Shown here: piece by piece, positions 21,501 to 29,131 of the stretch
Numbering within the stretch: position 1 is the stretch's first letter
Layout of the letters: every line of letters starts with the position of its first letter
DNA from: Okapia johnstoni
Lineage: Eukaryota; Chordata; Mammalia; Artiodactyla; Giraffidae
Direction: 5' to 3'
Assembly: GCA_024291935.2 (NCBI GenBank)
Contig: CM044305.1
Coordinates: 92,992,397 to 93,056,396, forward strand
Length of the DNA: 64,000 nucleotides
The notes under the pieces: generated by a model
What the model was told of the DNA's origin: nothing
Databases searched by the model: none
The model's input: only the letters and a program-made list of their open reading frames with translations
Made by a program: the position numbers and the translations under genes

Positions 21501-23592
21501 CCAATACTCAAAAGTCTTAACTTAATTAGAATCTAATTGCAAGATAATCTTTAGTGACAAAAAAGGTTTCCCTAGGGGAGTATTTAAAAAAGGGTTTAGT
21601 GAATAAAAATTTGACTTATGTGCTACTTTCTGGGACTCTATCAATTGTAAAAATTGAAGTCCAGTGTTTCCTTTACAAATTTTGTTAACTTGGTATATGT
21701 TTCCATTTTACTGCCTTTACTTTTTAAAGGGAAAGAAGCAGACCAGCATGGCCCCAAACTAGGTAATGTAGCAGCTTTTATATTTCAGTTTTCTTTCCCC
21801 AGAAAATGTGAATGATGTTGCAGAGCACATTTTAAATTTAATCATGAATCCCCTCTTCTGGATGAAGAATAAACAAAGATTATTGTTTCGAAAGTATCTG
21901 ATATTTCACAATGTGATGAGATAAGTATGAACCTAACCCAGACTATATTACAAATAATCAGTGCTGCTTTGGGAAAGCAAAACAATTCAGCATCTGATCT
22001 GCATGAAGTAAGCAATGAGTAAGTACTAGTACTTTGGTAAAATAAGTTATTTCAAAATATTTAAAATATATATTGTTAATTCCTTTGCATACAGGCATTA
22101 CCAGTTCTAAAGGTCAGGTAGCTATGCATTGAATGCTTCGTTAGTACAACATGATGGGGTCATCCTCTTGGAATCCCAATTGTGAAAGAATGCATTCAAA
22201 TTCTAACTGAACCTTAATGACAGCAACTTTCCAGATAAATAGTTATCCCAAGTCAAATGTTCAATCTATTTCCTGGTGTTCCCCCAATGTTCCCCATTTC
22301 TACATAATGCATCCACCCAATGCTCAAGCAAAAAACTTGAGGACACTAGTTACTTCCCTTTGTTGTGTCCCACTCTTTGTGACCCCATGAGCTACAGCAC
22401 ACCAGGCTTCCCTGTCCTTCACTATCTCCCAGAGTTTGCTCAAACTCATGTCCACTGAGTCAGTGACACCATCCAACTATCTTATTCTCTGTCACCTCCT
22501 TCTCCTCCTGCCCTCAATCTTTCCCAGCATCAGGGTCTTTTCCAGTGAGTTAGCTATTCACATCAGGTAGTCAAAGTATTGGAGCTTCAGCTTCAGCATC
22601 AGTCCTTCCAGTGAATATTCAGGATTGATTTCCTCTGTGATTGACTGGTTGGATCTCCTTGCTGAGGAAGGGACTCTCAAGAGTGTTCTCCAGCACCACA
22701 GTTTGAAAGCATCAGTTTTTCGGTGCTCAGCTTTCTTTATGGTTCAACTCTCACATCCCAGGCTTCCCAGGTGGCACTAGTGGTAAAGAACCCACCTGCC
22801 AATGCAGGAGGCATAAGAGACACGGGTTTGATCCCTAGGTTGGGAAGATCCCCTGGAGGAGCACATGCCAACCCACCCCAGTATTCTTGCCTGGAGAATC
22901 CCCATGGACAAAGAAGCCTGGTGGACCACAGTCCATAGGGTCGCAAAGAGTGAAACATGACTGAAGTGACCTAGCACCGTCTCACATCTGTACACAACTA
23001 CTGGAAAAACCATAGCTTTGACTATATGGACTTTTGTTGGCAAAGTGATGTCTCTGCTTTTTAATATGCTGTCAAGGTTTGTCATAACTTTTCTTTCAAG
23101 GAGCAAGAGTCTTTTAATTTCATGGCTGCAGTCACCATCTGCAGTGGTTTTGGAGCCCAAGAAAATAAAGTTTGCCATGAAGAGATGGGACAAGATGCCA
23201 TGATCTTCATTTCTTGAATGTTGGGTTTTGGTCTGAAATTAGAGCAACTAAGCTTTAAATTTCAGCTGCTCTGATTCCAAAGCCCATGCTCTTATCTACT
23301 AATTTCTAGGCAATATAAAGATAGTGATTAAAACTCAAAGAAAATTTTAAGTAGAGGAAATTTTGTAAGGAGGATGGGTATTACATTCAAAAGCTAGGAA
23401 TACTCTTCTCTACCTGTTATTCCTTGCAGAATTCTGAGGATAATTGAGCGTGCTGGTCATAAGATGGAGTTTCCTGGGAAGACAGCAAATCTGATGGTGG
23501 CCAGGCTGGCTTTAGTTGTCCTACGGGTGGACCACACATTTGAAGGTATGGCCTTCATCATTTGCTCCTATGAAGAAGGCACAGAGCTTGAG
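491..23592 (+). CDS. ADGRG4: ADGRG4 (GPR112) gene, internal part: seven exons, HormR and start of GAIN domain
   Basis: Seven exons at 491-585, 2551-2615, 5855-5898, 8740-8872, 10640-10758, 21803-22018 and 23430-23592 form a chain in which each donor phase matches the next acceptor phase. The joined reading gives a Cys-containing HormR domain, then the helical part of a GAIN domain. This is the order found in the extracellular region of adhesion GPCRs, before the GPS autoproteolysis site and seven transmembrane helices. The family assignment rests on the HormR cysteines and the GAIN pattern. The specific call ADGRG4 rests on recalled similarity to human GPR112 (HormR, the segment after it, and the GAIN stretch containing [17 protein letters not shown]), not on a search. 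Known of the gene: X-linked orphan receptor with a very long N-terminus, expressed in enterochromaffin-type cells. Upstream and downstream exons are outside the window or not visible. One exon is broken (see 21803-22018), so the locus may be a pseudogene. Confidence 0.85.
1150..1600 (-). repeat. Old L1-like fragment (antisense)
   Basis: Contains the motif gaattgctgggtcaaagg and the adjoining text typical of the 3' half of ancient mammalian L1-type LINEs read in antisense. Very diverged; subfamily not assignable by eye. It lies in the ADGRG4 intron between 585 and 2551. Confidence 0.4.
1749..1849 (-). mobile_element. Short L1 3'-end fragment, antisense
   Basis: A poly-T run followed by aactgaggtatagttgattt, the antisense 3' end of artiodactyl L1. 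It is flanked by acagac on both sides (1743-1748 and 1850-1855), a possible short target duplication. Inserted in the MLT1 copy. Confidence 0.5.
2081..2297 (+). mobile_element. Bov-tA SINE
   Basis: tRNA-Glu-derived head (ttccctggtggctcagatgg) followed by the BovA body (cccactccagtattgttgcc, ggagcctggtggactacag). Flanks taccttcttaaa (2069-2080) and taccttctcaaa (2298-2309) are a 12-base target duplication with one mismatch. Confidence 0.93.
2551..2615 (+). CDS. ADGRG4: ADGRG4 exon, extracellular segment upstream of HormR
   Basis: A 65-base exon after the acceptor ttttatcttttacag, ending AG|gtatgt. It starts at phase 0, matching the exit of the 491-585 exon, encodes 21 complete codons ([20 protein letters not shown] followed by S), and leaves two bases (AG) over. 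The sequence has the alternating hydrophobic pattern of a small alpha/beta module such as a SEA-like fold. That is an inference from pattern only. Intronic sequence on both sides contains in-frame stops, so the open frame through this region beyond the exon is not coding. Confidence 0.72.
3171..3694 (-). mobile_element. BovB (RTE LINE) 3' end, antisense, 5'-truncated
   Basis: The left edge (cagtttagttcagttgctcag) is the BovB 3' end in antisense. The opposite strand encodes the terminal part of the BovB reverse-transcriptase protein (segments [11 protein letters not shown] and [14 protein letters not shown]) with frame breaks. Flanking catatact at 3163-3170 and 3695-3702 is a target-site duplication. 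Confidence 0.92.
3960..4620 (-). repeat. Old L1-like fragment (antisense)
   Basis: Text such as gattcctagaagtgggat and the preceding tgctgatactattatgg matches the pattern of ancient L1-type 3' regions in antisense. Heavily diverged, with no open frame. Confidence 0.4.
4621..5289. other. ADGRG4 intronic sequence, nothing recognised
   Basis: AT-rich, no exon-like segment with paired splice sites, no clear repeat family. The 73-codon frame from 4854 has no supporting feature. Confidence 0.5.
5290..5520 (+). repeat. MIR SINE
   Basis: The core cctcagtttcctcatctg and the preceding accttgggcaactt are diagnostic of MIR in sense orientation. Confidence 0.9.
5530..5760 (+). repeat. MIR SINE, diverged
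   Basis: Degenerate MIR in sense orientation: gtgacccgtcag, actgggcagatcatt, gactagaaaatggggtgac. It follows another MIR directly and ends about 95 bases before the 5855 exon. Confidence 0.6.
5855..5898 (+). CDS. ADGRG4: ADGRG4 short linker exon (putative)
   Basis: A 44-base candidate exon between ...gttatttgaaacag and gtagga. It supplies the single base needed to finish the codon left by the 2551-2615 exon, then 14 codons ([14 protein letters not shown]), and leaves one base that completes a Glu codon with the HormR exon at 8740. The fit of both phases in a stretch with no other candidate is the main support. The peptide is a hydrophilic linker without a recognisable motif, and I cannot match it to a family from memory. 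It is the least certain of the seven exons; another small exon in the 2.6-8.7 kb interval could replace it. Confidence 0.58.
6324..6460 (+). mobile_element. L1 3' end, sense, 5'-truncated
   Basis: A G-rich 3' UTR segment, then gtaaagcgattatactccaa and a poly-A tail: the end of an artiodactyl L1. A perfect 13-base duplication, aaaggacatatag, flanks it at 6311-6323 and 6461-6473. Confidence 0.88.
6960..7125 (+). repeat. MIR SINE
   Basis: gtgaccttggttaaggc, cagtttcttcatctgcag and the trailing ggctactactattatcat match MIR in sense orientation. Confidence 0.82.
7126..8739. other. ADGRG4 intronic sequence without recognised repeat
   Basis: Mostly single-copy-looking sequence. It includes a 178-codon open frame (7978-8514) with no recognisable domain, no conserved motif and no support as an exon in the ADGRG4 chain. 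Treated as chance. Confidence 0.45.
8740..8872 (+). CDS. ADGRG4: ADGRG4 exon encoding the first part of the HormR domain
   Basis: A 133-base exon with acceptor cattcattttctctgtag and donor TG|gtatgc, phase 1 in and phase 2 out. The peptide begins [20 protein letters not shown] and ends with [12 protein letters not shown] plus the split Cys codon. Two cysteines in the exon, the G-x-Y-x-W core and the G-x-A-T-R-x-C ending are the hallmark of the hormone-receptor (HormR) domain of secretin-family and adhesion GPCRs. There it lies directly before the GAIN domain and is held by disulfides. All expected residues are present and there is no lesion in this exon. The remaining part of the domain (Trp and final Cys) is in the next exon. 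Confidence 0.88.
9500..10140 (+). repeat. L2-like old LINE remnant
   Basis: The segment ttaagtccaaaaccc (inside 9740-9790) and the later caagctcctcaaggagctgt resemble old L2-related text. The 188-codon frame at 9527-10093 lies wholly inside this low-complexity CT-rich remnant and is not a gene. Confidence 0.4.
10640..10758 (+). CDS. ADGRG4: ADGRG4 exon: end of HormR domain and HormR-GAIN linker
   Basis: A 119-base exon after tctctcctctctttttcag, ending G|gtaaga. One base completes the Cys codon begun at 8871-8872, then 39 codons, then one base out (phase 1). The peptide runs through [16 protein letters not shown], which gives the last Trp and Cys of the HormR domain. It continues [20 protein letters not shown], the start of the first GAIN helix, with an N-glycosylation sequon (NIT). 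Reading frame, splice sites and domain residues are intact. The ATG upstream at 10605 is intronic. The intron that follows is about 11 kb and is filled by L1 and BovB insertions. Confidence 0.88.
11628..11741 (-). mobile_element. Bov-tA SINE, partial
   Basis: Antisense tRNA-derived head ending ctatcagggaagct, preceded by gcggatcttcctgacccagg. The BovA tail is missing beyond aacactggagtggg. Confidence 0.85.
11767..11990 (+). mobile_element. Bov-tA SINE
   Basis: Full tRNA-derived plus BovA structure. Flanked by tagttaattt (11757-11766) and tagtcaattt (11991-12000), a 10-base target duplication with one mismatch. Confidence 0.93.
12725..14430 (-). repeat. Old L1 (L1M-type), antisense 3' UTR and ORF2 tail
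   Basis: tacagttcagtgctttttag and gattgtgcaaccatcacca are the classic antisense L1 3' UTR. From about 13,400 the opposite strand carries a diverged ORF2 C-terminus (ccttttctccacacccttgcc, gattttgatttgcatttcc). Many stops, no coding potential. Confidence 0.85.
14431..16439. other. ADGRG4 intronic sequence, nothing firmly recognised
   Basis: Includes a ggt microrepeat at 14,817-14,831 and overlapping short frames at 14,646-15,164 and 15,393-15,821. None has paired splice sites in the ADGRG4 phase series or a recognisable domain. Part may be very old LINE sequence. Confidence 0.4.
16440..16570 (+). repeat. MIR SINE, diverged
   Basis: tagctttggaatcaagcagg, then tctgtgtcttaatttcttaa and a run toward aggtttaaggtgatgatgag: a MIR in sense orientation. 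Confidence 0.6.
16580..17396 (+). repeat. Old MLT1-like LTR, left part (continues at about 19,666-19,770)
   Basis: Text such as ttgtgactgcttagcccaat here, and gtcattaggttttggggttg with gcagtagataactagagca after the BovB at 19,666-19,770, matches an MLT1J/K-like LTR in sense orientation. It appears to have been split by the BovB insertion. Subfamily uncertain. Confidence 0.42.
17397..19665 (-). mobile_element. BovB LINE, antisense, about 2.3 kb, with endonuclease and reverse-transcriptase remnants
   Basis: BovB is an RTE-type retrotransposon of ruminants that encodes one protein with an AP-like endonuclease and a reverse transcriptase. Here the 3' end is at 17,397. The opposite strand carries an open endonuclease frame at 18,443-19,243 ([35 protein letters not shown]). 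Reverse-transcriptase pieces follow in shifted frames at 17,417-18,439, including the catalytic YADD at 18,177-18,188. The sequence jumps from just after the endonuclease (about 18,560) to RT text beginning [16 protein letters not shown], so several hundred bases of RT are deleted. In the endonuclease the usual G-D-W-N motif reads GGWNAKVG, a loss of the aspartate. The element cannot be autonomous. Confidence 0.95.
18443..19243 (-). pseudogene. BovB endonuclease domain, open frame of 266 codons
   Basis: The longest open frame in the window. It is the endonuclease part of the BovB protein: start context [17 protein letters not shown], then the ISELRRTG and WNAKVG motifs, and the QINYILA region near the C-terminus. 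The motif expected to be GDWNAKVG reads GGWNAKVG. The C-terminal 50 residues (from about [10 protein letters not shown]) run into a deletion junction and no longer match a reverse transcriptase. Transposon remnant, not a host gene. Confidence 0.93.
19771..21802. other. ADGRG4 intronic sequence with a purine-rich tract
   Basis: A purine-rich stretch (about 20,283-20,470, repeated agagag and aaagaaaaa) and a partial BovA at 20,701-20,812. Otherwise no recognised repeat or exon. The approach to 21,803 gives the pyrimidine tract of the next ADGRG4 exon. Confidence 0.5.
20701..20812 (-). mobile_element. BovA fragment
   Basis: Antisense BovA body only (aactcttgcgaccccatgga, tctgtccatgggattctcca), preceded by a ct run. 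Truncated at both ends. Confidence 0.85.
21803..22018 (+). pseudogene. ADGRG4: ADGRG4 GAIN-domain exon, broken by a frameshift and a stop codon
   Basis: A 216-base exon with intact splice sites (acceptor gttttctttccccag, donor GA|gtaagt). It enters in frame with the previous exon and reads [14 protein letters not shown]. The GAIN helical sequence then continues only in a different frame (codon starts shift from 1 to 0 modulo 3), reading [16 protein letters not shown] and, near the end, [14 protein letters not shown]. This implies loss of one base around 21,841-21,848; an unbroken exon would be 217 bases. In the shifted frame there is a TAA at 21,870-21,872. In the unshifted frame the first stop is TAA at 21,922-21,924. 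The exit phase (GA plus A) joins perfectly to the 23,430 exon, so only the interior is damaged. Either the gene is inactivated in this animal or the bases are sequencing errors. Two independent lesions in one exon favour the former. Confidence 0.78.
22357..23226 (-). mobile_element. BovB 3' part, antisense, interrupted by a Bov-tA
   Basis: Old BovB copy (agagtttgctcaaactcat, cagcatcagtccttccagtg) continuing after the Bov-tA with actactggaaaaaccatagc. The opposite strand shows BovB RT text ([19 protein letters not shown]) with breaks. It lies between the two GAIN exons of ADGRG4. Confidence 0.9.
22758..22979 (+). mobile_element. Bov-tA SINE nested in BovB
   Basis: Complete head and BovA body. 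Flanked by tctcacatc at 22749-22757 and 22980-22988, a 9-base target duplication of BovB sequence. This makes it younger than the BovB copy. Confidence 0.93.
23430..23592 (+). CDS. ADGRG4: ADGRG4 exon, GAIN domain continued
   Basis: A 163-base exon after the tract tctctacctgttattccttgcag, with donor gtgagt. One base completes a Glu codon with the previous exon, then 54 uninterrupted codons end at phase 0. The peptide begins [20 protein letters not shown], continues through [20 protein letters not shown], and ends YEEGTELE. The spacing G-x-x-M-x-F, then L-A-L-x-V-L-R-V, aligns with the same part of the GAIN domain in ADGRG2, the paralogue, as I recall it. This exon has no lesion. The GPS cleavage motif and transmembrane exons should follow, but none is recognised in the remaining 40 kb. 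Confidence 0.86.
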
Positions 23593-23857
23593 GTGAGTGG
23601 AGCTCAGGGTACTGAGAACAAATCAGCCAAACACCACTCCAAATCTTCATTCATCTACTCCTTGGAAGGAGATGGGGTACTTTTTAAACCTTCATGGAGC
23701 CTTATTAAAATACAAATATCCCAAGGAAGACTCATGTATAACCCTTAGTAGGCCAACAGCTTGGTTGGAACAGTATCCATGAGGTATGCAATAATACCAC
23801 TTTTGGCCCTGTGACCCAAAATCATCTCAAATGTCAGTTTATCAATAACTACTGTTT

Positions 23858-24052
23858 ATGGTGGCTCAGTGGATACAGAATCCGCCTGCGATGGAGGAGA
23901 CCTGGGATCAGTCCCTGGATCCAGAAGATCCCCTGAAGAAGGAAACGGCAACCCACTCCAGTATTCTTGCCTGAGAAAGCCAGTGGACAGAGGAACCTGG
24001 CAGGTATAGTCCATGGGGTCACAAAGAGTCGGACGTGACTGGGCAACTAACA
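23858..24052 (+). mobile_element. Bov-tA SINE, slightly truncated
   Basis: Begins within the head (tatggtggctcagtgg) and runs through the BovA body to gtcggacgtgactgggcaac. Confidence 0.9.
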
Positions 24053-24054
24053 AA

Positions 24055-24235
24055 CCATTTATGGAGCGCTTATTATATGTTGGGCATTGTGATACTACTT
24101 CTCCTGTACACATAAGAAAACAGAGAAATTAAGTAATTTGTCCAAAGACACACAGCTTAATGGCTGAGCTAGAAGTCAAATTTATGTCTGGCTGGCTTTA
24201 AAGTCTGAACCCTTTTCTCTACTCCACACTACCTC
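24055..24235 (-). repeat. MIR SINE, antisense
   Basis: The + strand reads ttaagtaatttgtccaaaga and cacacagcttaatggctgag, the antisense MIR core. Confidence 0.85.
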
Positions 24236-24783
24236 ATTTGTCCACCAACCCTGGCTCAGAACAATTTGGGAGAGCAGTCTTTTTAAATTTATTGTTTAAA
24301 AAATTATAAAGTTTGCATATGGGGAAAGCATAAATTTGAAATATACTTTCTCTGATTTTTGACAAATGTGTATATCTGTGTAACTCAAACCTCTGTCAAG
24401 ATATAAAACACTGCTATCACTCCTGAAAGTCCTCCTGTGGCCGTTCCCATCAGTCCCTGTGACTGCTACCTCTGTTGCCTATCAGTGTTCTGATTTTTTT
24501 TTAACCATAGTTTTGCCTGTTCTAGAACTTTATATAAATGAATTATATGATAAGTACTGTCTTGTATAAGGCTTCTTCTATGTACTACAGCAGGATTTTT
24601 TTGAGATTCATTCTTCTGTTTCTTTAGTTTATTCATTTTATGGCAGAGTAATACTCCATTGTATGGATATCTCACAGATTGTTTGGATTGTTTCTAGTTT
24701 GGGGCTATTATGTTTAGTGCTGCATTGAAGATTTAGGTAAAAGTCCTTGTGTGGATATATATTTTCATTTATCTTGAGTAAGG

Positions 24784-25077
24784 AGATCGGTCCTGGGTGT
24801 TCATTGGAAGGACAGATGTTGTAGCTGAAACTCCAATACTTTGGCCACCTGATGTGAAGAACTGACTCATTGGAAAAGATCCTGATGCTGGGAAGGATTG
24901 GGGGCGGGAGGAGAAGGGGAGACAGAGGATGAGATGGTTGGATGGCATCACCGACTCAGTGGACATGTGTTTGGGTGGACTCTGGGAGTTGGTGATGGAC
25001 AGGGAGGCCTGGCGTGCTGCGGTTCATGGGGTCACAAAGAGTCGGACACGAATGAGCGACTGAACTGAACTGAACAG
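24784..25077 (+). mobile_element. BovB 3' end, sense
   Basis: Sense BovB ending gagcgactgaactgaactga, containing cctgatgctgggaaggattg and gatggttggatggcatcacc. 5'-truncated, nested in the old L1. Confidence 0.92.
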
Positions 25078-25327
25078 GGTAAATACCTATGAATGGAATT
25101 GCTTGTTCATAAGTTATATGTTTAAATTTGTAAGAACCAACCATACTCCTTTTTAAAGTGGTTAAGGATAGGGAGCGATTTTTCATTTTTTTATTGGCCT
25201 TTTCTATATCTTTGGTGAAATATCTGTTAAAATTTTTGCCCATTTTTCAGTTGGATTGTTTGTCTTCTTCTTCTTGAGTTGAAAGTGTTTTGTTTTACAA
25301 CTTCTGGATATAAGTCAGATACGTGGT

Positions 25328-26727
25328 TTTTTTTTTGAATAAATTTATTTATTTTAGTTGGATGCTAATTACTTTACAATATTGTAGTGGTTTCTGCCAT
25401 ACATTGACATTAATCAGCCATAGGTGTACATGTGTTCTGCATCCTGAACCCCCCTCCCACCTCTCTCCCCATCCCATCCCTCTGGGTCATCCCAGTGCAC
25501 CAGCCCTAAGCACCCTGTCTCATGCATTGAACCTGGACTGGCGATCTATTTCACATATGATAATATACATGTTTCAATGCTATTCTCTCAAGTCATCCCA
25601 CCCTCGCCCTCTCCCACAGAGTCCAAAAGCTTGTTCTATACATCTGTGTCTCTTTTGATGTCTCGCATATAAGGTTATCATTACCATCTTTCTAAATTCC
25701 ATATATATGCATTAGTATACTGTATCGGTATTTTTCTTTCTGGCTTACTTCACTCTGTATAATAGGCTCCAGTTTAATCCACCTCATTAGAACTGAGTCA
25801 AATGCATTCTTTTTAATGGCTGAGTAATATTCCATTGTGTATATGTACCACAGCTTCCTTATCCATTCGTCTGCTGATGGACATCTAGGCTGCTTCCATG
25901 TCCTGGCTATTATAAACAGTGCTGCGATGAACATTGGGGTACATGCGTCTCTTTCAATTCTGGTTTCCTCAGTGTGTTTGCCCAGCAGTGGGATTGCTGG
26001 ATCATATGGAAGTTCTATTTCCAGTTTTTTAAGGAATCTCCACACTGTTCTCCATAGTGGCTGTACTAGTTTGCATTCCCACCAACAGTGTAAGAGGGTT
26101 CCCTTTTCTCCACACCCTCTCCAGCATTTATTGTTTGTAGACTTTTGGATAGCAGCCATTCTGACTGGCGTGAAATGGTACCTCATTGTGGTTTTGATTT
26201 GCATTTCTCTGATAATAAGTGATGTTGAGCATCTCTTCATGTGTTTGTTAGCCAGCTGTATGTCTTCTTTGGAGAAACATCTGTTTAGTTCTTTGGCCCA
26301 TTTTTTGATTGGGTCATTTATTTTTCTGGAACTGAGCTGCATGAGCTGCTTGTATATTTTTTGGATTAATTCTTTGTCAGTTGCTTCATTTGCTATTATT
26401 TTCTCCCATTCTGAAGGCTGTCTTTTCACCTTGCTTATACTTTCCTTCGTTGTGCAAAAGCTTTAAAGTTTAATTAGGTCCCATTTGCTTATTTTTGCTT
26501 TTATTTCCATTACTCTGGGAGGTGGGTCGTAGAGGATCCTGCTGTGATTTATGTCGGAGAGTGTTTTGCCTATGTTTTCTTCTAGGAGTTTTATGGTTTC
26601 TGGTCTTACGTTTAGATCTTTAATCCATTCTGAGTTTATTTTTGTATATGGTGTTATAAAGTGTTCTAGTTTCATTCTTTTACAAGTGGTTGACCAGTTT
26701 TCCCAGCATGTGGTTTATCTATTTATT
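25328..26727 (-). mobile_element. Young ruminant L1 (L1-BT-like) 3' end, antisense, 5'-truncated
   Basis: Antisense poly-A tail at the left, 3' UTR (ttgggtcat-type text within 25,430-25,520), then ORF2. The opposite strand is open for 245 codons (25,692-26,429) and again in the same frame at 26,466-26,675, separated only by a TAA at 26,463-26,465. The ORF2 C-terminus shows the cysteine-rich motif [18 protein letters not shown]. Flanks agatacgtggt (25317-25327) and agataagtggt (26728-26738) are an 11-base target duplication with one mismatch. It is the best-preserved L1 in the window but has lost ORF1, endonuclease and reverse transcriptase. Confidence 0.93.
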
Positions 26728-27077
26728 AGATAAGTGGTATCTTTTGATGTGCTTAAATTGTAATTTTGGTAAGGTATAATTCATCAGTTTTTTTTCTTTC
26801 GTGAATAACAATATACGACTTGTTTAAGAAATCTTTGCCTATCAACAGATCATGAAGATACTCTTTCCTTTAAAAGATCTATGGTTTCATTTTTTATGTT
26901 TAGGATGATAATCCTAATTAATTGAACTTAAATTTTTGTATGGTATGAGGCGTGGTATGGTGTATGGTTTGAAGTTAATTTTGTTCCATTTAGAAATCCA
27001 GTTATTCCAGCATCATTTAATGAAGATTTTCCTTTCTCCATAGGCTGCTATGGCACCTTTGACAAAATATCAAATAC

Positions 27078-27205
27078 TCATGTATTTAAAAAAAATTATT
27101 TTTTGACCCCACTGCATGGCTTGTGGGATCTTAGTTCCCCAACATGGGCCCCTGGTAATGAGAGCACAGAGTCCTAACCACTGGACTCCCATGGAATTCC
27201 TTGTG
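27078..27205 (-). mobile_element. CHR SINE (cetartiodactyl, tRNA-derived), antisense
   Basis: The + strand reads cttgtgggatcttagttccc and cctaaccactggactccc, the antisense CHR signature. Confidence 0.8.
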
Positions 27206-27549
27206 TAGGTCTATTTTTTTAGCTTTCTGTTCAGTTCTATTGATTTTTTGTAAATATATATATACATATATATATATGTATATATCACACTATCTTTATT
27301 CCTGTAGTCTTGAAGTCAGGTAGTGGAAGTCTTTTCAACTTTGCTTTTTATCAAGATTGCTGTGGTTATTCCAGGCCTTTTGTATGTCCATGTGAATTTT
27401 CAAATGTGCTTGTCAATTTTTAGAAAAAAACCTTGCCAAGATTATAATTGGGATTGCACAATTTGGGGAGAATTGATTTCTTAGTAATATTGAATCTTGT
27501 AGTATTTATCCAGGAACATTTATTCAGGTCTATTTTAATTTCTCTCAGC

Positions 27550-27675
27550 AATGTTTTTTTTTCTTTTATTTATTTATTTTTCTTTTTTTAAGTAATTTTT
27601 TTATTTTAATTGGAGGCTAACTACTTTACAATATTGCGGTGGTTTTGGCCATACATCGACATGAATCAGCCACGA
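27550..27675 (-). mobile_element. L1-BT-like 3' end fragment, antisense
   Basis: T-rich tail, then ttggaggctaactactttac and the following ttgcggtggttttggccat: ruminant L1 3' end in antisense, inserted in old L1 ORF2. Confidence 0.85.
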
Positions 27676-27780
27676 GTGCTGAATGGAGAGGTATTGCCTG
27701 TCTTTTGTTAAATTCATTCTAAATATTTTTTCTGATACTGTTGCAAATGGAATTAAAAAAAATTTTTATTGCAGTATAGT

Positions 27781-28214
27781 TGAATTCAATTCAGTTCAGT
27801 TCAGTTCAGTCGCTCAGTTGTGTCCGACTCTTTGCGACTCCATGGAACGCAGCACACCAGGCCTCCCTGTCCATCACCAACTCCTGGAGTTTACCCCAAC
27901 TCATGTCCATTGAGTCGGTGATGCCATCCAACCACCTCATCTTCCATCGTCCCCTTCTCCTCCTGCCTTCAATCTTTCCCAGCATCAGAGTCTTTTCCAA
28001 TGAGTCAGCTCTTTGCATCAGGTGGCCAAAGTATTGGAGTTTCAGCTTCAACATCAGTCCTTCCAATGAACACTCAGGACTGATCTCCTTTAGGATGGAC
28101 TGGTTGGATCTCCTTGCAGTCCAAGGGACTCTCAAGAGTCTTCTCCAACACCACAGTTCAAAACCATCGATTCTTCGGTGTTCAGCTTTCTTTATAGTCC
28201 AACTCTCACATCCA
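27781..28214 (-). mobile_element. BovB 3' end, antisense
   Basis: Begins with the 3'-end repeat (ttcagttcagttcagttcag) and reads through the RT C-terminus. The opposite strand carries [19 protein letters not shown] and [16 protein letters not shown]. 5'-truncated near tccaactctcacatcc. Confidence 0.92.
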
Positions 28215-28256
28215 ATTACAATGTGTTAATTACTGCTATACAGCAAAACAATTCAG

Positions 28257-28285
28257 TTATATCTATCTATCTATCTATCTATATA
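28257..28285. repeat. Tetranucleotide microsatellite (atct)n
   Basis: About six uninterrupted atct units inside the L1 3' UTR. Confidence 0.9.
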
Positions 28286-28337
28286 TGTACATTATTTTTC
28301 ATGTTCTTTTCCATTATGGTTATCACAGGATATTTAT

Positions 28338-28573
28338 TTATTTATTTTTAATAAATTTATTTATTTTAGTTGGGGGCTAACTACTTTGCAATATTGTAGT
28401 GGTTTTTGCCATACACTGACATCAATCAGCCATAGGTTTACATGTGTTCCCCATCCTGAACCCCGCTCCCACCTCCCTCCCCATCCCATCCCTCTGGGTC
28501 ATCCCATTGCCCCAGCCCTGAGCATTTGTCTCATGCATCGAACCTGGAATGATGTTCTGTTTCACATACGATA
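28338..28573 (-). mobile_element. L1-BT-like 3' end insertion, antisense
   Basis: Contains ttggggctaactactttgc and ccctctgggtcatcccattg. A perfect 19-base target duplication, ggttatcacaggatattta, lies at 28319-28337 and 28574-28592. A recent, very short insertion (about 236 bp). Confidence 0.95.
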
Positions 28574-29131
28574 GGTTATCACAGGATATTTAATACAATT
28601 CTCTGTGCTACACAGTAGGACTTTGTTGTTTATCCATTCTGTATATACCAATTTACATCAAATCAAACCCTCACCCAACCCCATCCCCTTTGACAACAAC
28701 CAGCCTACTCTCTATGTCCATGATTCTTTGTTTAATAGATAGGGTCATTTGTGTCATATTTTAGATTCCCCATATAAGTGATATCATATGATATTTGTCT
28801 TTCTTTTTCTGACTTAGTACAAGTGAAATTATTTTTAAATTTAATTTAAAATTAAATTTTACAGTTATCTGCTGCAAGTATTTAAAAATAAAATTGGTAA
28901 GTTATATCTATCACCAATTTCTCACTATCTTTCCATTCATCTACCATATATCTAAATTTTGTATCCTATGAACTTGCTAAACTCACTTATTAGCTGTAGT
29001 AGTTGTTTTAGAGATTATTTGGGCCTTTCTATGTAATGCCATCTGAAAATAGTGACATTAGCCATCTTTCTCATTAAATTTTATTCCTTTTATTCCTTCT
29101 TTTGGACTTATTTTTATATTAGTACTTGCAA

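Larger units (their letters stand above)
27765..28830 (-). mobile_element. Artiodactyl L1 3' end, antisense, itself invaded by BovB and a younger L1
   Basis: Host pieces: tttttattgcagtatagttg at the left, then ttacaatgtgttaattactg after the BovB, and the ORF2 tail after 28,593 (actctctatgtccatgattc). Two insertions split it (27,781-28,214 and 28,338-28,573). Confidence 0.78.

Noticed and set aside
25692..26429. 245-codon antisense frame as a possible host gene
   Set aside because: It is the ORF2 C-terminus of an L1-BT-like element ([18 protein letters not shown] motif), followed upstream by an in-frame stop.
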